DNA of 54,861 nt from Actinomycetota bacterium (GCA_028697145.1 JAQVFR010000021.1:1-54861); one strand, 5' to 3'. Positions 34,696 through 43,092 are shown, counted from the stretch's first letter. Numbers and translations are program-made. Notes: generated by a model from the sequence alone, not told the origin.

Positions 34696-35266
34696 CTCGC
34701 ACCTGCCGCCTCTTTCCAATATGTTCCCATATCTCCAGGGCCGCGTTCACTCCGTCCGCGATGCCCTTGGAGGTGAAGGTTGCCCCGCTCACCGCGTCGA
34801 CATCCACCCCCAGCATGACCGGCTCGGGACCCTCGCCGTTGAACTGCTCGAGGAACGCCGGGTCCTCCGCGACAACCGACCCCAGGCCGGGCGTTTCCTC
34901 GTTCGTGACCACCTCGATGCCGGTGACGGCGCCGCCTGAGTCCACGCCCACGGCCATGGTGATGAAGTTATAGCCCTTGCTCCTCACCACGAAGGCATAG
35001 CCTACGGTGTTTCCCGTCCCGTCAAGGCCGTCGAAGACGCCGGTAAGGTCCGGAAATTCCTCCTGCAGGGAATCCAGCAACTCCGGATCCTCCTCAGGCG
35101 CCGCGCCGATGGAGGAGAGCACCTCCTGCCCCGCCTCCTCCCTCTGCTTCCGTTCCTGCTCGTCTATGCGCTTTTCCACCAGGGAGTAGGTAAAACCCAG
35201 GGCTACCGCCGCCACCAGGCAGACCAGGGTCAGGCGCAGGCCCAGGTTGATTATCGTGCGCAGCAT
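34685..35266 (-). CDS. rnfG: Rnf complex subunit G (covalent FMN)
   Basis: This 193-residue subunit has one N-terminal transmembrane helix and an extracytoplasmic FMN-binding domain. The flavinylation motif DAVSGAT is present with Thr163 as the expected phosphoester attachment residue; the attachment is normally made by ApbE, which is not encoded in this window. ETPGLGS is the other family landmark. The ATG at 35266 has AAGGGGGT about nine bases upstream; a TTG two codons earlier overlaps the rnfD stop and is possible. Confidence 0.95.
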   Translation of the reverse strand: MLRTIINLGLRLTLVCLVAAVALGFTYSLVEKRIDEQERKQREEAGQEVLSSIGAAPEEDPELLDSLQEEFPDLTGVFDGLDGTGNTVGYAFVVRSKGYNFITMAVGVDSGGAVTGIEVVTNEETPGLGSVVAEDPAFLEQFNGEGPEPVMLGVDVDAVSGATFTSKGIADGVNAALEIWEHIGKRRQVRDEG

Positions 35267-35268
35267 GA

Positions 35269-36306
35269 TCAATCGACCCCCTTTGCCTTTGCCGTTTTGC
35301 CGTACCTGTGGGGGAGGATATAGCGGTCTATGAGTGGAACCGTGGCGTTCATGAAGAGGATCGCGAACATCACGCCCTCGGGATTGTTTGACCAGAAGCG
35401 GAGCAGCCAGGTTACGAGCCCGAGGCCGGCGCCGTAGATATACCTGCCCTTTCGTGCCAGCGGGCTGGTGGTGTAGTCGGTTGCCATATAAATGGCGCCG
35501 ATGAGCAGGCCTCCCGCCAGGGTGTAGAAAAGTGGATCCCGCCCGGTGATGGCGGTGAGCGCGGCGACGGTCGCTACGTAGGTGACGGGGATCCTCCAGT
35601 CTATGATCCTGGCGGCGACGAGATATATGCCTCCCAGGATGAGCAGCAGCGCCGACACCTCGCCCAGGCAGCCCCAGGGGTTGGCGAAGAGCAGGGGCCT
35701 GTAGTAGCTGGATCCCTGGAGACCCTGGGGGATGCCCGCCGGTCCTATCGGGCTGGAGGAGGGGTCGTAGACGATCTTCATGGCCGCCAGCGGGCTCGCA
35801 CCGCTGGCCACGTCTACGGCCGCCTCGATGGTCTTGTGCGTCGCCGTATTGGCGATGGAGATCGCCGCTGATTTTGCGTAACTCTGCGTCATGTAGGCCG
35901 TCCAGGACACGAAGACCACGGCCCTTCCGACCAGGGCGGGATTGAACAGGTTATGGCCCAGCCCCCCGAATATCTGCTTGCCCAGTACGGTCGCCATAAG
36001 CCCTGCGACCGCGGCGACCCACCAGGGAAGCAGGGGCGGCAGGGTGAGAGCCAGCAGCAGTCCCGTGAGCAGGGCGCTGCAGTCATCCAGCGTAACCTTC
36101 TGGCGGCGCCCCTTGACCACGAGGAACTCTCCGAGCAGGGCGCCGGTTATAGATGAGAGGAGCACCCAGAAGGCCGAGAGGCCATGGATGACGACGCCCC
36201 AGACGGTCACCGGCACCAGCGCGACGATGACATGGCACATTATTCTGCGGGTGTTGATGCTGTCCCTGATATGCGGTGACGTCGAGATTATCAGCTGGTT
36301 ATCCAT
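35269..36306 (-). CDS. rnfD: Rnf complex subunit D (covalent FMN), Ser at the attachment site
   Basis: This 345-residue polytopic subunit forms the ion-translocating membrane core with RnfA, E and G. Landmarks are STSPHIRDSINTRRIM at the N terminus, the LDDCSALLTGLLLALTLPP helix, the GGLGHNLFNPALVGRA loop and MATDYTTSP near the C terminus. The flavinylation site reads DVASGASPL (Ser171), where many RnfD and NqrB proteins have SGAT. Ser may still accept FMN through ApbE, but this is not shown. The ATG at 36306 is preferred over a GTG three codons earlier; both lie within or next to the rnfC 3' end. Confidence 0.94.
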   Translation of the reverse strand: MDNQLIISTSPHIRDSINTRRIMCHVIVALVPVTVWGVVIHGLSAFWVLLSSITGALLGEFLVVKGRRQKVTLDDCSALLTGLLLALTLPPLLPWWVAAVAGLMATVLGKQIFGGLGHNLFNPALVGRAVVFVSWTAYMTQSYAKSAAISIANTATHKTIEAAVDVASGASPLAAMKIVYDPSSSPIGPAGIPQGLQGSSYYRPLLFANPWGCLGEVSALLLILGGIYLVAARIIDWRIPVTYVATVAALTAITGRDPLFYTLAGGLLIGAIYMATDYTTSPLARKGRYIYGAGLGLVTWLLRFWSNNPEGVMFAILFMNATVPLIDRYILPHRYGKTAKAKGVD

Positions 36307-37696
36307 CTCCGCCACCGCCCTTGGCTTCCGCGCTGCCGGAAGCCTCCCTGCCCTTCTCTGATCTGTCCCTGAGGCGCGCCAGCTCAGCCTTCCCCATTTT
36401 GATGAGTTGGACCATGGGGTTCTTGGTCGGGCAGGTATAGTTGCAGCAACCGCACTCTATGCAGTCCGCAATGTCCAGCCGTCTCAGCTCATCCCATTTC
36501 TCGTTGTAGGCGTAGGAGGCGAGGTAAGTCGGGATCAGGCCCATGGGGCAAGCTTCCACGCATCGACCGCAGCGGATGCATACCGGCTCCGAGGGCTCGG
36601 CGTAATCCGTTTCTTTATGGGAGAGTGCCAGGATACCCGAGGTGCCCTTGATCACCGGGACGTCGAGGGTATACTGGGCCAGACCCATCATGGGCCCCCC
36701 CATGAGCACCTTGCCCGGGGGTTCCGTGAAACCTCCGCAGGCCTCGATGGCATGCGCGAAACTGGTCCCCAGGGGCACCATTAGATTGGAGGGCTCGCGC
36801 ACGATGGAACCGGTCACCGTCACCACGCGCTTGATCAGCGGCATGCCCGTGGAAAAATAAGTGGCTATGGCGAAAGCGGTGCCCACGTTGTTGACCACCA
36901 CGCCGACGTGCATGGGCAGCCCCCCCGAGGGCACCTCCCGCCCCAGCAGGCCGGTGATGAGGACTTTCTCGGCTCCCTGAGGGTAGCGGGTGCGCAGGTG
37001 GGAGACCTCGATGTCCGTGTCCTTGCTCGCCGCGGCCATCTTTTTCAGCGCCTGGGGTTTGTTGTCCTCTATGGCGATGATGCCCCTGGCGGCGCCCACG
37101 ACCCGCATGATGATGAGCAAGCCCTCGAGCACGACATCCGGTTGCTCCAGCATCAGCCGGTAATCCGAGGTGAGGAAGGGCTCGCATTCCGCCCCGTTGA
37201 GGATCACCGTGTCTATGGGATATTCCCGGGGAGGGTTGAGCTTGACGTGGGTGGGGAATGCCGCCCCTCCCAATCCCACTATTCCCGCGGCGCGTATGGC
37301 CTCGCGTATGGCGTTCCCGTTCATGTCCTCCCAGGACCCAGGGGGTGACAGAGAGGGATCGCTGCGGTACTCGCCGTCGTTCTCGACGATCACCGCGAGG
37401 ATCTCTCCTCCCGCGGGGTGGGGTTGGGGCGCGACCTGTGCCACCTTGCCGGACACGCTGCTGTGGATGGGGGCGGATACGAATGATTCGCAGTCACCGA
37501 TCACCATGCCCATCGCGACCTCGTCGCCCTTTTTAACGCGGGGGACGCACGGCGCTCCCAGGTGCTGGCGCATGGGTATGGTCAGCAGCGACGGCGCCTC
37601 TATCTCTCTGATGGGTTTTGCGGCCGTGAAGTCCTTGCTGCCGGGAGGATGCACGCCTCCCCTCACCCTGACCCTCAATCGCGAAGCAATGCTCAT
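36299..37696 (-). CDS. rnfC: Rnf complex subunit C (NADH-binding)
   Basis: This 465-residue peripheral subunit carries the NADH/FMN site and two Fe4S4 clusters. It has the N-terminal RGGVHPPGSKDFTA barrel-sandwich region, the nucleotide-binding loop IVGLGGAAFPTHVKL, and NGAECEPFLTSDYRLM as in complex I NuoF. Cluster motifs are CIRCGRCVEACP (about 373-384) and CIECGCCNYTCP (about 412-423). I chose the ATG at 37696 because homology begins there; the frame is open upstream. It is the first gene of the rnf operon, with a promoter-like pair about 75-100 nt upstream. Confidence 0.95.
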   Translation of the reverse strand: MSIASRLRVRVRGGVHPPGSKDFTAAKPIREIEAPSLLTIPMRQHLGAPCVPRVKKGDEVAMGMVIGDCESFVSAPIHSSVSGKVAQVAPQPHPAGGEILAVIVENDGEYRSDPSLSPPGSWEDMNGNAIREAIRAAGIVGLGGAAFPTHVKLNPPREYPIDTVILNGAECEPFLTSDYRLMLEQPDVVLEGLLIIMRVVGAARGIIAIEDNKPQALKKMAAASKDTDIEVSHLRTRYPQGAEKVLITGLLGREVPSGGLPMHVGVVVNNVGTAFAIATYFSTGMPLIKRVVTVTGSIVREPSNLMVPLGTSFAHAIEACGGFTEPPGKVLMGGPMMGLAQYTLDVPVIKGTSGILALSHKETDYAEPSEPVCIRCGRCVEACPMGLIPTYLASYAYNEKWDELRRLDIADCIECGCCNYTCPTKNPMVQLIKMGKAELARLRDRSEKGREASGSAEAKGGGGDG

Positions 37697-37768
37697 GTTC
37701 CAGGCCTTCGTAAACAGGTCCGATATTCCGTCATATTCTACGACTTTGCGGACATGAAAACCAGCAAG

Positions 37769-37798
37769 AATATATACCCTGCATAACATGTATGTCCA
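37769..37798 (-). promoter_or_regulatory. Promoter for the rnf operon
   Basis: On the minus strand, TGGACA (37793-37798) and TATATT (37769-37774) are 18 nt apart, each one mismatch from the sigma-70-type consensus, in an AT-rich block unusual for this window. Transcription would start near 37762, giving a leader of about 65 nt to the rnfC ATG. Confidence 0.5.
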
Positions 37799-37813
37799 TG
37801 ATATTCGAAATAA

Positions 37814-37842
37814 TTGTCAAGGTCTCTCGAAATATATCTTAT
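37814..37842 (+). promoter_or_regulatory. Possible promoter for the rseC-like operon
   Basis: TTGTCA (37814-37819) and TCTTAT (37837-37842) are 17 nt apart on the plus strand, about 110 nt before the RseC-like start codon and back-to-back with the rnf promoter. The -10 box is only a moderate match. Confidence 0.35.
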
Positions 37843-37953
37843 GAAAGCCCGTCATCAGGTTGGTTATGATCCTCCTGGGGGTATCGCCCGCCTTGGGCAG
37901 GTGCGGGTAAAGACGGTGGCCCGCTTGCGGGGTTTCGGGGGTACACTGGTGTT

Positions 37954-38412
37954 ATGATCTGCAGGGCGAAGGTAGTAGAGAAGAATGGCAGCCACGCGCT
38001 GGTGCGCGTGGCCCGGGTCAACTGTGCCGAATGCGGCGGGTGCGGCCTGCTCGCACGCGACCGCGAACATACCATGGAGTTCGACGCCGTCGACCGCATC
38101 GGCGCCAGGGAAGGCGACGAGGTCCTCCTCAAGGTGCCCTCGCGGCGGCTGACACTGTCCTATCTCGCCGTCTTCGGGCTCCCCTTGCTGGTGATGGCGG
38201 CGACGTTCTTCGCCGCTGCGGCGGTATACGGCGCCGTCTCCGGTGGCGACGGCACCGCGGTGGGCATCTTGGTGGCGGTGGCGAGCGCCCTGCTGGCCCT
38301 CTACGGCGGGGTGAAGCTGGCCGATCGCATGGGTCTTTCCCCGGTGATCGTGGAGGTTATCGCGGCAGAGGATGCAGGTTGCGACGATGAGTACAAAGGC
38401 AAGGTGCTCTGA
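37954..38412 (+). CDS. RseC/MucC-like protein (SoxR-reducing system family)
   Basis: This 152-residue membrane protein has an N-terminal soluble part with clustered cysteines (Cys24, Cys27, Cys30 in NCAECGGC) and two transmembrane helices (about 68-90 and 100-120). The arrangement matches RseC/MucC, which in proteobacteria assists the Rsx (Rnf-like) complex in reducing SoxR. Here it is divergent from the rnf operon across a shared 257-nt promoter region, so an Rnf-linked redox or assembly role is likely (inference). It may be co-transcribed with the DUF2752 and DUF4234 genes that follow. Confidence 0.85.
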   Translation: MICRAKVVEKNGSHALVRVARVNCAECGGCGLLARDREHTMEFDAVDRIGAREGDEVLLKVPSRRLTLSYLAVFGLPLLVMAATFFAAAAVYGAVSGGDGTAVGILVAVASALLALYGGVKLADRMGLSPVIVEVIAAEDAGCDDEYKGKVL

Positions 38413-38443
38413 CTATGGCGCGAACAGGCGAGAAAGAGGGGCT

Positions 38444-38914
38444 ATGACCTTGGAGGATACCGGAATCGCCGGCGGCGCCCCGGAAGCGGCGGCCGCGAAG
38501 CCGAGGCTGGGCGGCGGGCTTTCCCGGGAAGCGGGGATGTTGGTGGCGGGGCTGTTCGTAATCGCGGGGGCCTTCCTTTATCCATACGTCGAGGGGATCG
38601 CTGACGCGGTCATGCCGGGATGCCTTTTTCACCGCGTGACGGGCATCCCGTGTCTTCTGTGCGGCATGACCCGGAGCTTCGCCGCCGCGGCCCACGGACA
38701 CCTGCTGGAGGCCTTCAGGCTGCACCTGCTCGGTCCGCCCTTCTTCATCCTCGTTCTGCTCTTGACCGCGCTGCTCATCGCCGAGTACGCGTTGTCTCGC
38801 CGCATCCTGCCGCGGCCAGGCACGAGGGTGTGGAGGCACCTCGGCTGGGGGACGCTCGGGTTGCTGGCAGCAGCGTGGGTGGCACGCCTTATCGCTTTCG
38901 GGGTGAACGTATAG
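38444..38914 (+). CDS. DUF2752 membrane protein
   Basis: This 156-residue protein has a hydrophilic N-terminal 28 residues and then three hydrophobic segments. The DUF2752 signature is clear: CLFHRVTGIPCLLCGMTRSF with its paired cysteines, followed by HGHLLEAFRLHLLGPPFF. The function of this family is unknown. AAAGAGGGG precedes the ATG, which lies 31 nt after the RseC-like gene. The Cys-rich loop beside two redox membrane genes is notable. Confidence 0.85.
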   Translation: MTLEDTGIAGGAPEAAAAKPRLGGGLSREAGMLVAGLFVIAGAFLYPYVEGIADAVMPGCLFHRVTGIPCLLCGMTRSFAAAAHGHLLEAFRLHLLGPPFFILVLLLTALLIAEYALSRRILPRPGTRVWRHLGWGTLGLLAAAWVARLIAFGVNV

Positions 38915-38953
38915 CAGCGGTCTCGTGGGGACGGAAAACGGAAAGGAGGCAGT

Positions 38954-39610
38954 ATGGAAGGGGTACAGCAGGACGCCCAAGCGGGCACGGCGCTGCATTA
39001 CAACGTGTCCGCGCGAGCCAGCACCGATTTCATCACGGATCCCGGAACGGCCATCCTTCTCTCCATCATCACCTGCGGCATCTACGGGCTGTACATCCTG
39101 TACAAGCTGGTGGAGAGGAGGGACGGACATTTCAAGCGCATGGCGGCGGTGGTGGACGCCTCCATCGCGCAGCTCAGGGCGAAGGCCCGGGGCAGGGAGG
39201 AGGTGATCGCCGGCGAACTCGCCCAGCTGGAGCAGATCCGCATGAGGATGGCCACCATGTCGGCCGAGAGGGGCGCGGTGATCTGGCTGCTTATCTGCAT
39301 CTTCACCAACATGGTGGGTTACGTCATCCTCTACTACCTGCTCATGCAGGATTACGTGGAGCACGACGGGATGGAATCGCAGTTCTTCACCGTGATGAGC
39401 AGTGCCCTGGCCAAACTCGGCCTGTCGGAACAGGCGGGACAGGCCGTCCCATCCGTGCCTCGGAGGGATTTCGTGACCTTCCTGCTCCTGACCATCGTCA
39501 CCTGCGGCATCTACGGCATCTACTGGATGTACGTGATGATCAAGGACTTCAACGATCACTTCATGGCCCAGGTCCCCTGGGAGGATTTCCTCCTCCAGGC
39601 ACTGCGCTGA
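38954..39610 (+). CDS. DUF4234 membrane protein with internal duplication
   Basis: This 218-residue protein has two similar units: a hydrophobic segment with TAILLSIITCGIYGLYILYK followed by a charged stretch ending DGHFK (about 33-62), and TFLLLTIVTCGIYGIYWMY followed by DFNDHFM near the C terminus. This T-C-G-I-Y-x-[LI]-Y signature is DUF4234. A coiled-coil-like segment (RAKARGREEVIAGELAQLEQ) and a further hydrophobic helix lie between them. AAAGGAGG lies a few bases before the ATG. Function unknown. Confidence 0.83.
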   Translation: MEGVQQDAQAGTALHYNVSARASTDFITDPGTAILLSIITCGIYGLYILYKLVERRDGHFKRMAAVVDASIAQLRAKARGREEVIAGELAQLEQIRMRMATMSAERGAVIWLLICIFTNMVGYVILYYLLMQDYVEHDGMESQFFTVMSSALAKLGLSEQAGQAVPSVPRRDFVTFLLLTIVTCGIYGIYWMYVMIKDFNDHFMAQVPWEDFLLQALR

Positions 39611-39618
39611 GCGGCGGG

Positions 39619-40419
39619 TCAGACCGGCAGCCAGACGGCCAGGGCGATGGCGGCGGCCACGACGACGAGCGCCAGCAAGTCAGCGGCGCCGAAGCGAGCG
39701 GCGCGGTAGCGGGTGCGCCCCTTGCCGCCCCGGTATCCCCGCGAGGCGAGGGCCGTTCCCAGCTCCTCGGCGTCGCGGAAGCAGACGCCGAAGAGGGGCA
39801 CGAAAAGCGGCAGCAGGGACCTCGCCCGGCGCAGGAGCCTGCCGCCCGAGAAATCGGCGCCGCGCGCCTCCTGGACCCGCGCTATCTCGCCGGAGCGGGA
39901 GAGCATAGCGGGCAGAAAACGCAGGGCTGTCGTGAGGATCATCGCCGTCTCCTGCACGGGGAAACGCAGCAGGCGCAGTGGAGACATCAGGCCCTCCAGC
40001 CCCACCAGGAGCTCCACCGGGTTGGTGGTCATGGCGAGAACGCACATGACGATCACCGCCATGGCCAGGCGCAGCGAGTAGAGGATACCGTTCTGTACCC
40101 CGGTGTTGGTTATAGTGAACGGCCCCCATTCCCACAGCACCCTCCCCGGAGAGAAGAGAAACTGCGCCAGGGCGGTGATGAGCAGGAGCACGAGCACGGT
40201 GCGCAGGGCAGAGAGCACCTGCAGGGGCGGGAGCTTGGCGGCATATATCACCAGCAGAGCGAAGAGGAACAGGAGCAGTACGCCCGCGGCGCTGTCGGCC
40301 ACGAAAGCCCCGATGATCAGGGCCAGGGCGCAGACGATCTTGGCGCGCGCGTCCAGGCTGTGGACGGGGGAGTCCATGGGGTAGTGCTGGCCGATGCTTA
40401 TGCGGTTGAGGTCTCTCAT
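39619..40419 (-). CDS. ecfT: ECF transporter transmembrane subunit EcfT
   Basis: This 266-residue membrane subunit couples ATP hydrolysis by the two EcfA proteins to an S component. Transmembrane helices fill the first two thirds. The two coupling-helix signatures are present: ARGADFSG and, further on, ASRGYRGGKGRT (Ala-Arg-Gly-type motifs). The start overlaps the stop of the adjacent ATPase gene by 4 nt (ATGA), so the cluster is one operon. Its direction is opposite to the DUF4234 gene; the two end 8 nt apart. Confidence 0.92.
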   Translation of the reverse strand: MRDLNRISIGQHYPMDSPVHSLDARAKIVCALALIIGAFVADSAAGVLLLFLFALLVIYAAKLPPLQVLSALRTVLVLLLITALAQFLFSPGRVLWEWGPFTITNTGVQNGILYSLRLAMAVIVMCVLAMTTNPVELLVGLEGLMSPLRLLRFPVQETAMILTTALRFLPAMLSRSGEIARVQEARGADFSGGRLLRRARSLLPLFVPLFGVCFRDAEELGTALASRGYRGGKGRTRYRAARFGAADLLALVVVAAAIALAVWLPV

Positions 40420-41270
40420 CGCCCCGCCCCCTTCAGGGCGCCGTCGATGAGGCGGGCGGCCTCCGCCGGGGAGGGAAGGCAGGCGGGGAAGACGAGGCCG
40501 CGGCGGCGCAGTTCCGCGAGGACCGCGACCATGGCCGGAGGCCTCAGCCCGGCCGCCTCGAGCTCGCCGGCGGCCGCAAGCACCGCCTCCTTTTCGCCCT
40601 GGAGCGGGATACGTCCCTGCGAGAGCACGGCGACCCGGTCCGCCAGCAGCTCCACCTCGTCCCAGTCATGGGTCACCAGCAATATCCCCACCCCCTGCTC
40701 CCGCTGCTTCTCCAGGATGCCGTAGAGCAGCCTGCGGCCCGGCAGGTCCAGACCGGAGGATGGTTCGTCCATGAGAAGATAGCGCGGCCGCATGGCCAGC
40801 ACCCCGGCAAGGGCGGCACGGCGCATCTCGCCTCCGCTGAGCGAGAAGGGCGGGCGGAATGCGTATTCTTCCGGGTCCAGGCCCGCCGAGGCAAGGGCTC
40901 CGCGCACCGCTGCCGCCAGGTCTTCGCCGCGCACGCCCCGGTTGCGGGGGCCGAAGGCCACGTCCTTTTCCACCGTCTCCGCGAAGAGCTGCCTCTCCGG
41001 GGACTGCATCAATACCCCTACGGCGCTCCTCAGCGCACGCATCCCGCCCCGCCCGTCAAGGCTCTTGCCGTCGAGCGCCATCTCGCCGCAGGTGGCCGGC
41101 AGGAGTCCGCCCATGATATGGACGAGGGTGGATTTTCCCGCCCCCGTCCTGCCCACGAGGCACAGGATCTCGCCGGCTTCCAGCTCGAGGTCTATGCACG
41201 ACAGCACCTCCCTGGACATGGGAGTGCCGGGCAGATAGGTGAGAGCAACGTCCCTCAGCAGGATGCCCAC
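40416..41270 (-). CDS. ECF transporter ATP-binding subunit EcfA (second copy)
   Basis: This 284-residue ABC ATPase has Walker A GRTGAGKST, signature LSGGEMRRAALAG, Walker B YLLMDEPSSGLD and the switch His in VTHDWDE. All residues needed for ATP hydrolysis look intact. The GTG start at 41270 lies inside the 3' end of the other ATPase gene; an AAGGAGGTG sits about 11 nt upstream. With the neighbouring EcfA it should form the heterodimeric motor. Confidence 0.92.
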   Translation of the reverse strand: MGILLRDVALTYLPGTPMSREVLSCIDLELEAGEILCLVGRTGAGKSTLVHIMGGLLPATCGEMALDGKSLDGRGGMRALRSAVGVLMQSPERQLFAETVEKDVAFGPRNRGVRGEDLAAAVRGALASAGLDPEEYAFRPPFSLSGGEMRRAALAGVLAMRPRYLLMDEPSSGLDLPGRRLLYGILEKQREQGVGILLVTHDWDEVELLADRVAVLSQGRIPLQGEKEAVLAAAGELEAAGLRPPAMVAVLAELRRRGLVFPACLPSPAEAARLIDGALKGAGR

Positions 41271-42100
41271 AGCCGTTCCGCCACCTCCTTCGGCTCGAGT
41301 GGCGCGTCGCCGAGCGCGCGGCCCAGGCGCTCAAGCTCGCGGGCGAGAAGGTACACGGAGGGAGGGCCGAGGCCGTTGCGCGCGCACAGCTCGCCGTCGT
41401 CGAAGAGCTCGCGGGGAGAGCCGGAGAACATCAGGCGGCCGCCCTCTAACAGAAGAACGCGGTCGGCGGCCAGCATCTCCTCGGGCCGGTGGGTGGCGTG
41501 GAACACGACGACACCCAGTTCATCCCGCAGCCGCCGGTAGAGGGCCATGGTCTCCGAACGCGTGGGGGCGTCCAGCATTGAAGTGGACTCGTCCGATACC
41601 AGTACCTGGGGCCGCATGGCCAGGACCCCCGCCACCGCCAGGCGCTTTCTCTCCCCGATGGAGAGGAGGTGCGGTTCACGTCGCCGCAGCGATGAGAGGC
41701 CCATGGCTTCCAGGGCATCCTGCACCCTGGAGAGCATCTCCTCCCGCGGCAGCCCGAGGTTCTCCAGCCCGAAGGCCACGTCATCCTCCACCGTAGGGCC
41801 GACGATCTGGTTGTCGGGGTTCTGCATGATCAGCCCCACGCGGCTGCGTATGCCGGCGAGGTTTTCGGGCAGCGCCGTGTCCAGGCCGCAGGATACCACC
41901 TTACCCCGCGTCGGCAGGATGAGGGCGTTTAGGAGCCTGCACAGCGTGGATTTGCCCGAGCCGTTCATCCCCGCCAGCGCAACGAACTCGCCCTGCCTTA
42001 CCTCCAGCGAGACCCCGTCCAGGGCGGTTATGCCATCCCCCGGGTAGGTGAAGGAAACGTCCTCGCAAAGCACGGGCGCGATATCCGTGTGCGCGCTCAC
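41255..42100 (-). CDS. ECF transporter ATP-binding subunit EcfA (first copy), degenerate signature
   Basis: This 281-residue ABC ATPase has Walker A GMNGSGKST (residues 44-52), the Q-loop MQNPDNQ and the switch His in FHATHRPEE. The ABC signature reads LSIGERKRL instead of LSGGQ, and Walker B reads VLVSDESTSMLD, where Asp-Glu are kept but Pro is Ser. One of the two composite ATP sites may therefore be weak, as in some heterodimeric ABC motors (inference). The GTG start follows GGGGAGCGG at 7 nt. Confidence 0.91.
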   Translation of the reverse strand: MSAHTDIAPVLCEDVSFTYPGDGITALDGVSLEVRQGEFVALAGMNGSGKSTLCRLLNALILPTRGKVVSCGLDTALPENLAGIRSRVGLIMQNPDNQIVGPTVEDDVAFGLENLGLPREEMLSRVQDALEAMGLSSLRRREPHLLSIGERKRLAVAGVLAMRPQVLVSDESTSMLDAPTRSETMALYRRLRDELGVVVFHATHRPEEMLAADRVLLLEGGRLMFSGSPRELFDDGELCARNGLGPPSVYLLARELERLGRALGDAPLEPKEVAERLWASC

Positions 42101-42101
42101 T

Positions 42102-42668
42102 TCAATCCGCTCCCCCGGGGATGCCGCGGCCCAGGGACAGGGTCAGCCTGCGCGCGGCGATACCTATGAAGAAACCGGTGGGCAGGGCGACGAGGAGAAG
42201 GTACGGTAGATAGTGCTTCAAGCCCGGGAACCCCACCAGCCACATGGCCACGGCGAGCTGCACGGCGTTGTGGGTGACAGCTCCAGCGATGCTCACCCCG
42301 GTCAGGCTGAGGGCACGGGGCCCGAGGCCGTAGAGGGCGGCCATTACCAGGGTGGCCGCGGTCCCCGCCGTGAGGCTCAGGGTGAGGCCGATGAAGCTGC
42401 CTCGCAGCAGGCCTCCCAGCAGGCAGCGCAGAACGTTCACCGCCAGGGCCTCCCAGGGCCCCAGGGTGACCAGGGCTATGACCGTGGCCAGGTTGGCCAG
42501 GCCGAGCCTGGCCCCGGGAAGGGGGAGGATCGGGGGTATGGTCCCCTCGACGATCTGGAGCACCAGGCCCAGGGCTACCAGCAGCCCTATACGGCTGACC
42601 ACGTAAGCGCGGCGGTCCGCGGCGGGGAAGGATGCGTCCCACCCGGCGCGTTTACTGGTTGACAACAT
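42102..42668 (-). CDS. Gx-type ECF substrate-binding (S) component
   Basis: This 188-residue protein with about six hydrophobic segments belongs to the Gx transporter family (COG4769), sometimes annotated heptaprenyl diphosphate synthase component I. Landmarks are PGARLGLANLATVIALVTLG and LLRGSFIGLTLSLTAG. The substrate is not established; family context in other bacteria points to isoprenoid or quinone-related compounds. It neighbours the EcfA, EcfT and NusG-II genes. ATG 42668 has GGAGGG just upstream; a GTG at 42683 is an alternative start. Confidence 0.82.
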   Translation of the reverse strand: MLSTSKRAGWDASFPAADRRAYVVSRIGLLVALGLVLQIVEGTIPPILPLPGARLGLANLATVIALVTLGPWEALAVNVLRCLLGGLLRGSFIGLTLSLTAGTAATLVMAALYGLGPRALSLTGVSIAGAVTHNAVQLAVAMWLVGFPGLKHYLPYLLLVALPTGFFIGIAARRLTLSLGRGIPGGAD

Positions 42669-43092
42669 CCGGCCCTCCGTCACCGCTGACGACCTCGATC
42701 ACCACCCGGTTGGGGAGACAGACGATGCTCTCCCCCGGGCTGGATACCCACCCGCTTTTCACGCACAGTTTGTCGGGACAGGCGGAGTCGACCATGCGCA
42801 CCCTGCCTCCGGAGATCTCCAGGTAGCTCGTGCCCGCGAAACCTGTCACCTTCAACTCCCCGGAGTCCTCGTGCAGGGGACGGGTCAGGACCTCCTCGCC
42901 TCCGGCGGTCACCCTCACCTCCAGGTGGGGGCCGGCGCCGGCGCCGGCCACGCCGCGCGATATGAGGAACACGCTCAGGGCGACCACGGCCAGCACGAGA
43001 ACGACGTCCCCGGGGACCCACCAGCGTCCCGGCATGGAGCGACGGTCCGCGCGTCCGCGGCCGCCCGCCCCCGCCTTCCTTTCCTCCTCCAT
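42652..43092 (-). CDS. NusG domain II-containing membrane-anchored protein
   Basis: This 146-residue protein has a charged N terminus, one transmembrane segment (about 28-48) and a C-terminal extracytoplasmic NusG-II domain (PF07009 type). Its markers are VRMVDSACPDKLCVKSGWV, with two Cys four residues apart, and SIVCLPNRVVIEV. Such proteins commonly sit beside Gx transporters and Rnf-like or ApbE genes. A role as an electron or substrate-handling partner of the Gx/ECF system is inferred. GGGAG precedes the ATG; the gene leads the ECF operon. An AT-rich block (43126-43139) upstream probably holds the promoter. Confidence 0.85.
   Translation of the reverse strand: MEEERKAGAGGRGRADRRSMPGRWWVPGDVVLVLAVVALSVFLISRGVAGAGAGPHLEVRVTAGGEEVLTRPLHEDSGELKVTGFAGTSYLEISGGRVRMVDSACPDKLCVKSGWVSSPGESIVCLPNRVVIEVVSGDGGPDVVNQ

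Noticed and set aside
38620-40725. Long plus-strand frame across DUF2752, DUF4234 and ecfT
   Set aside because: It crosses real genes on both strands with low-complexity translation; no ribosome site.
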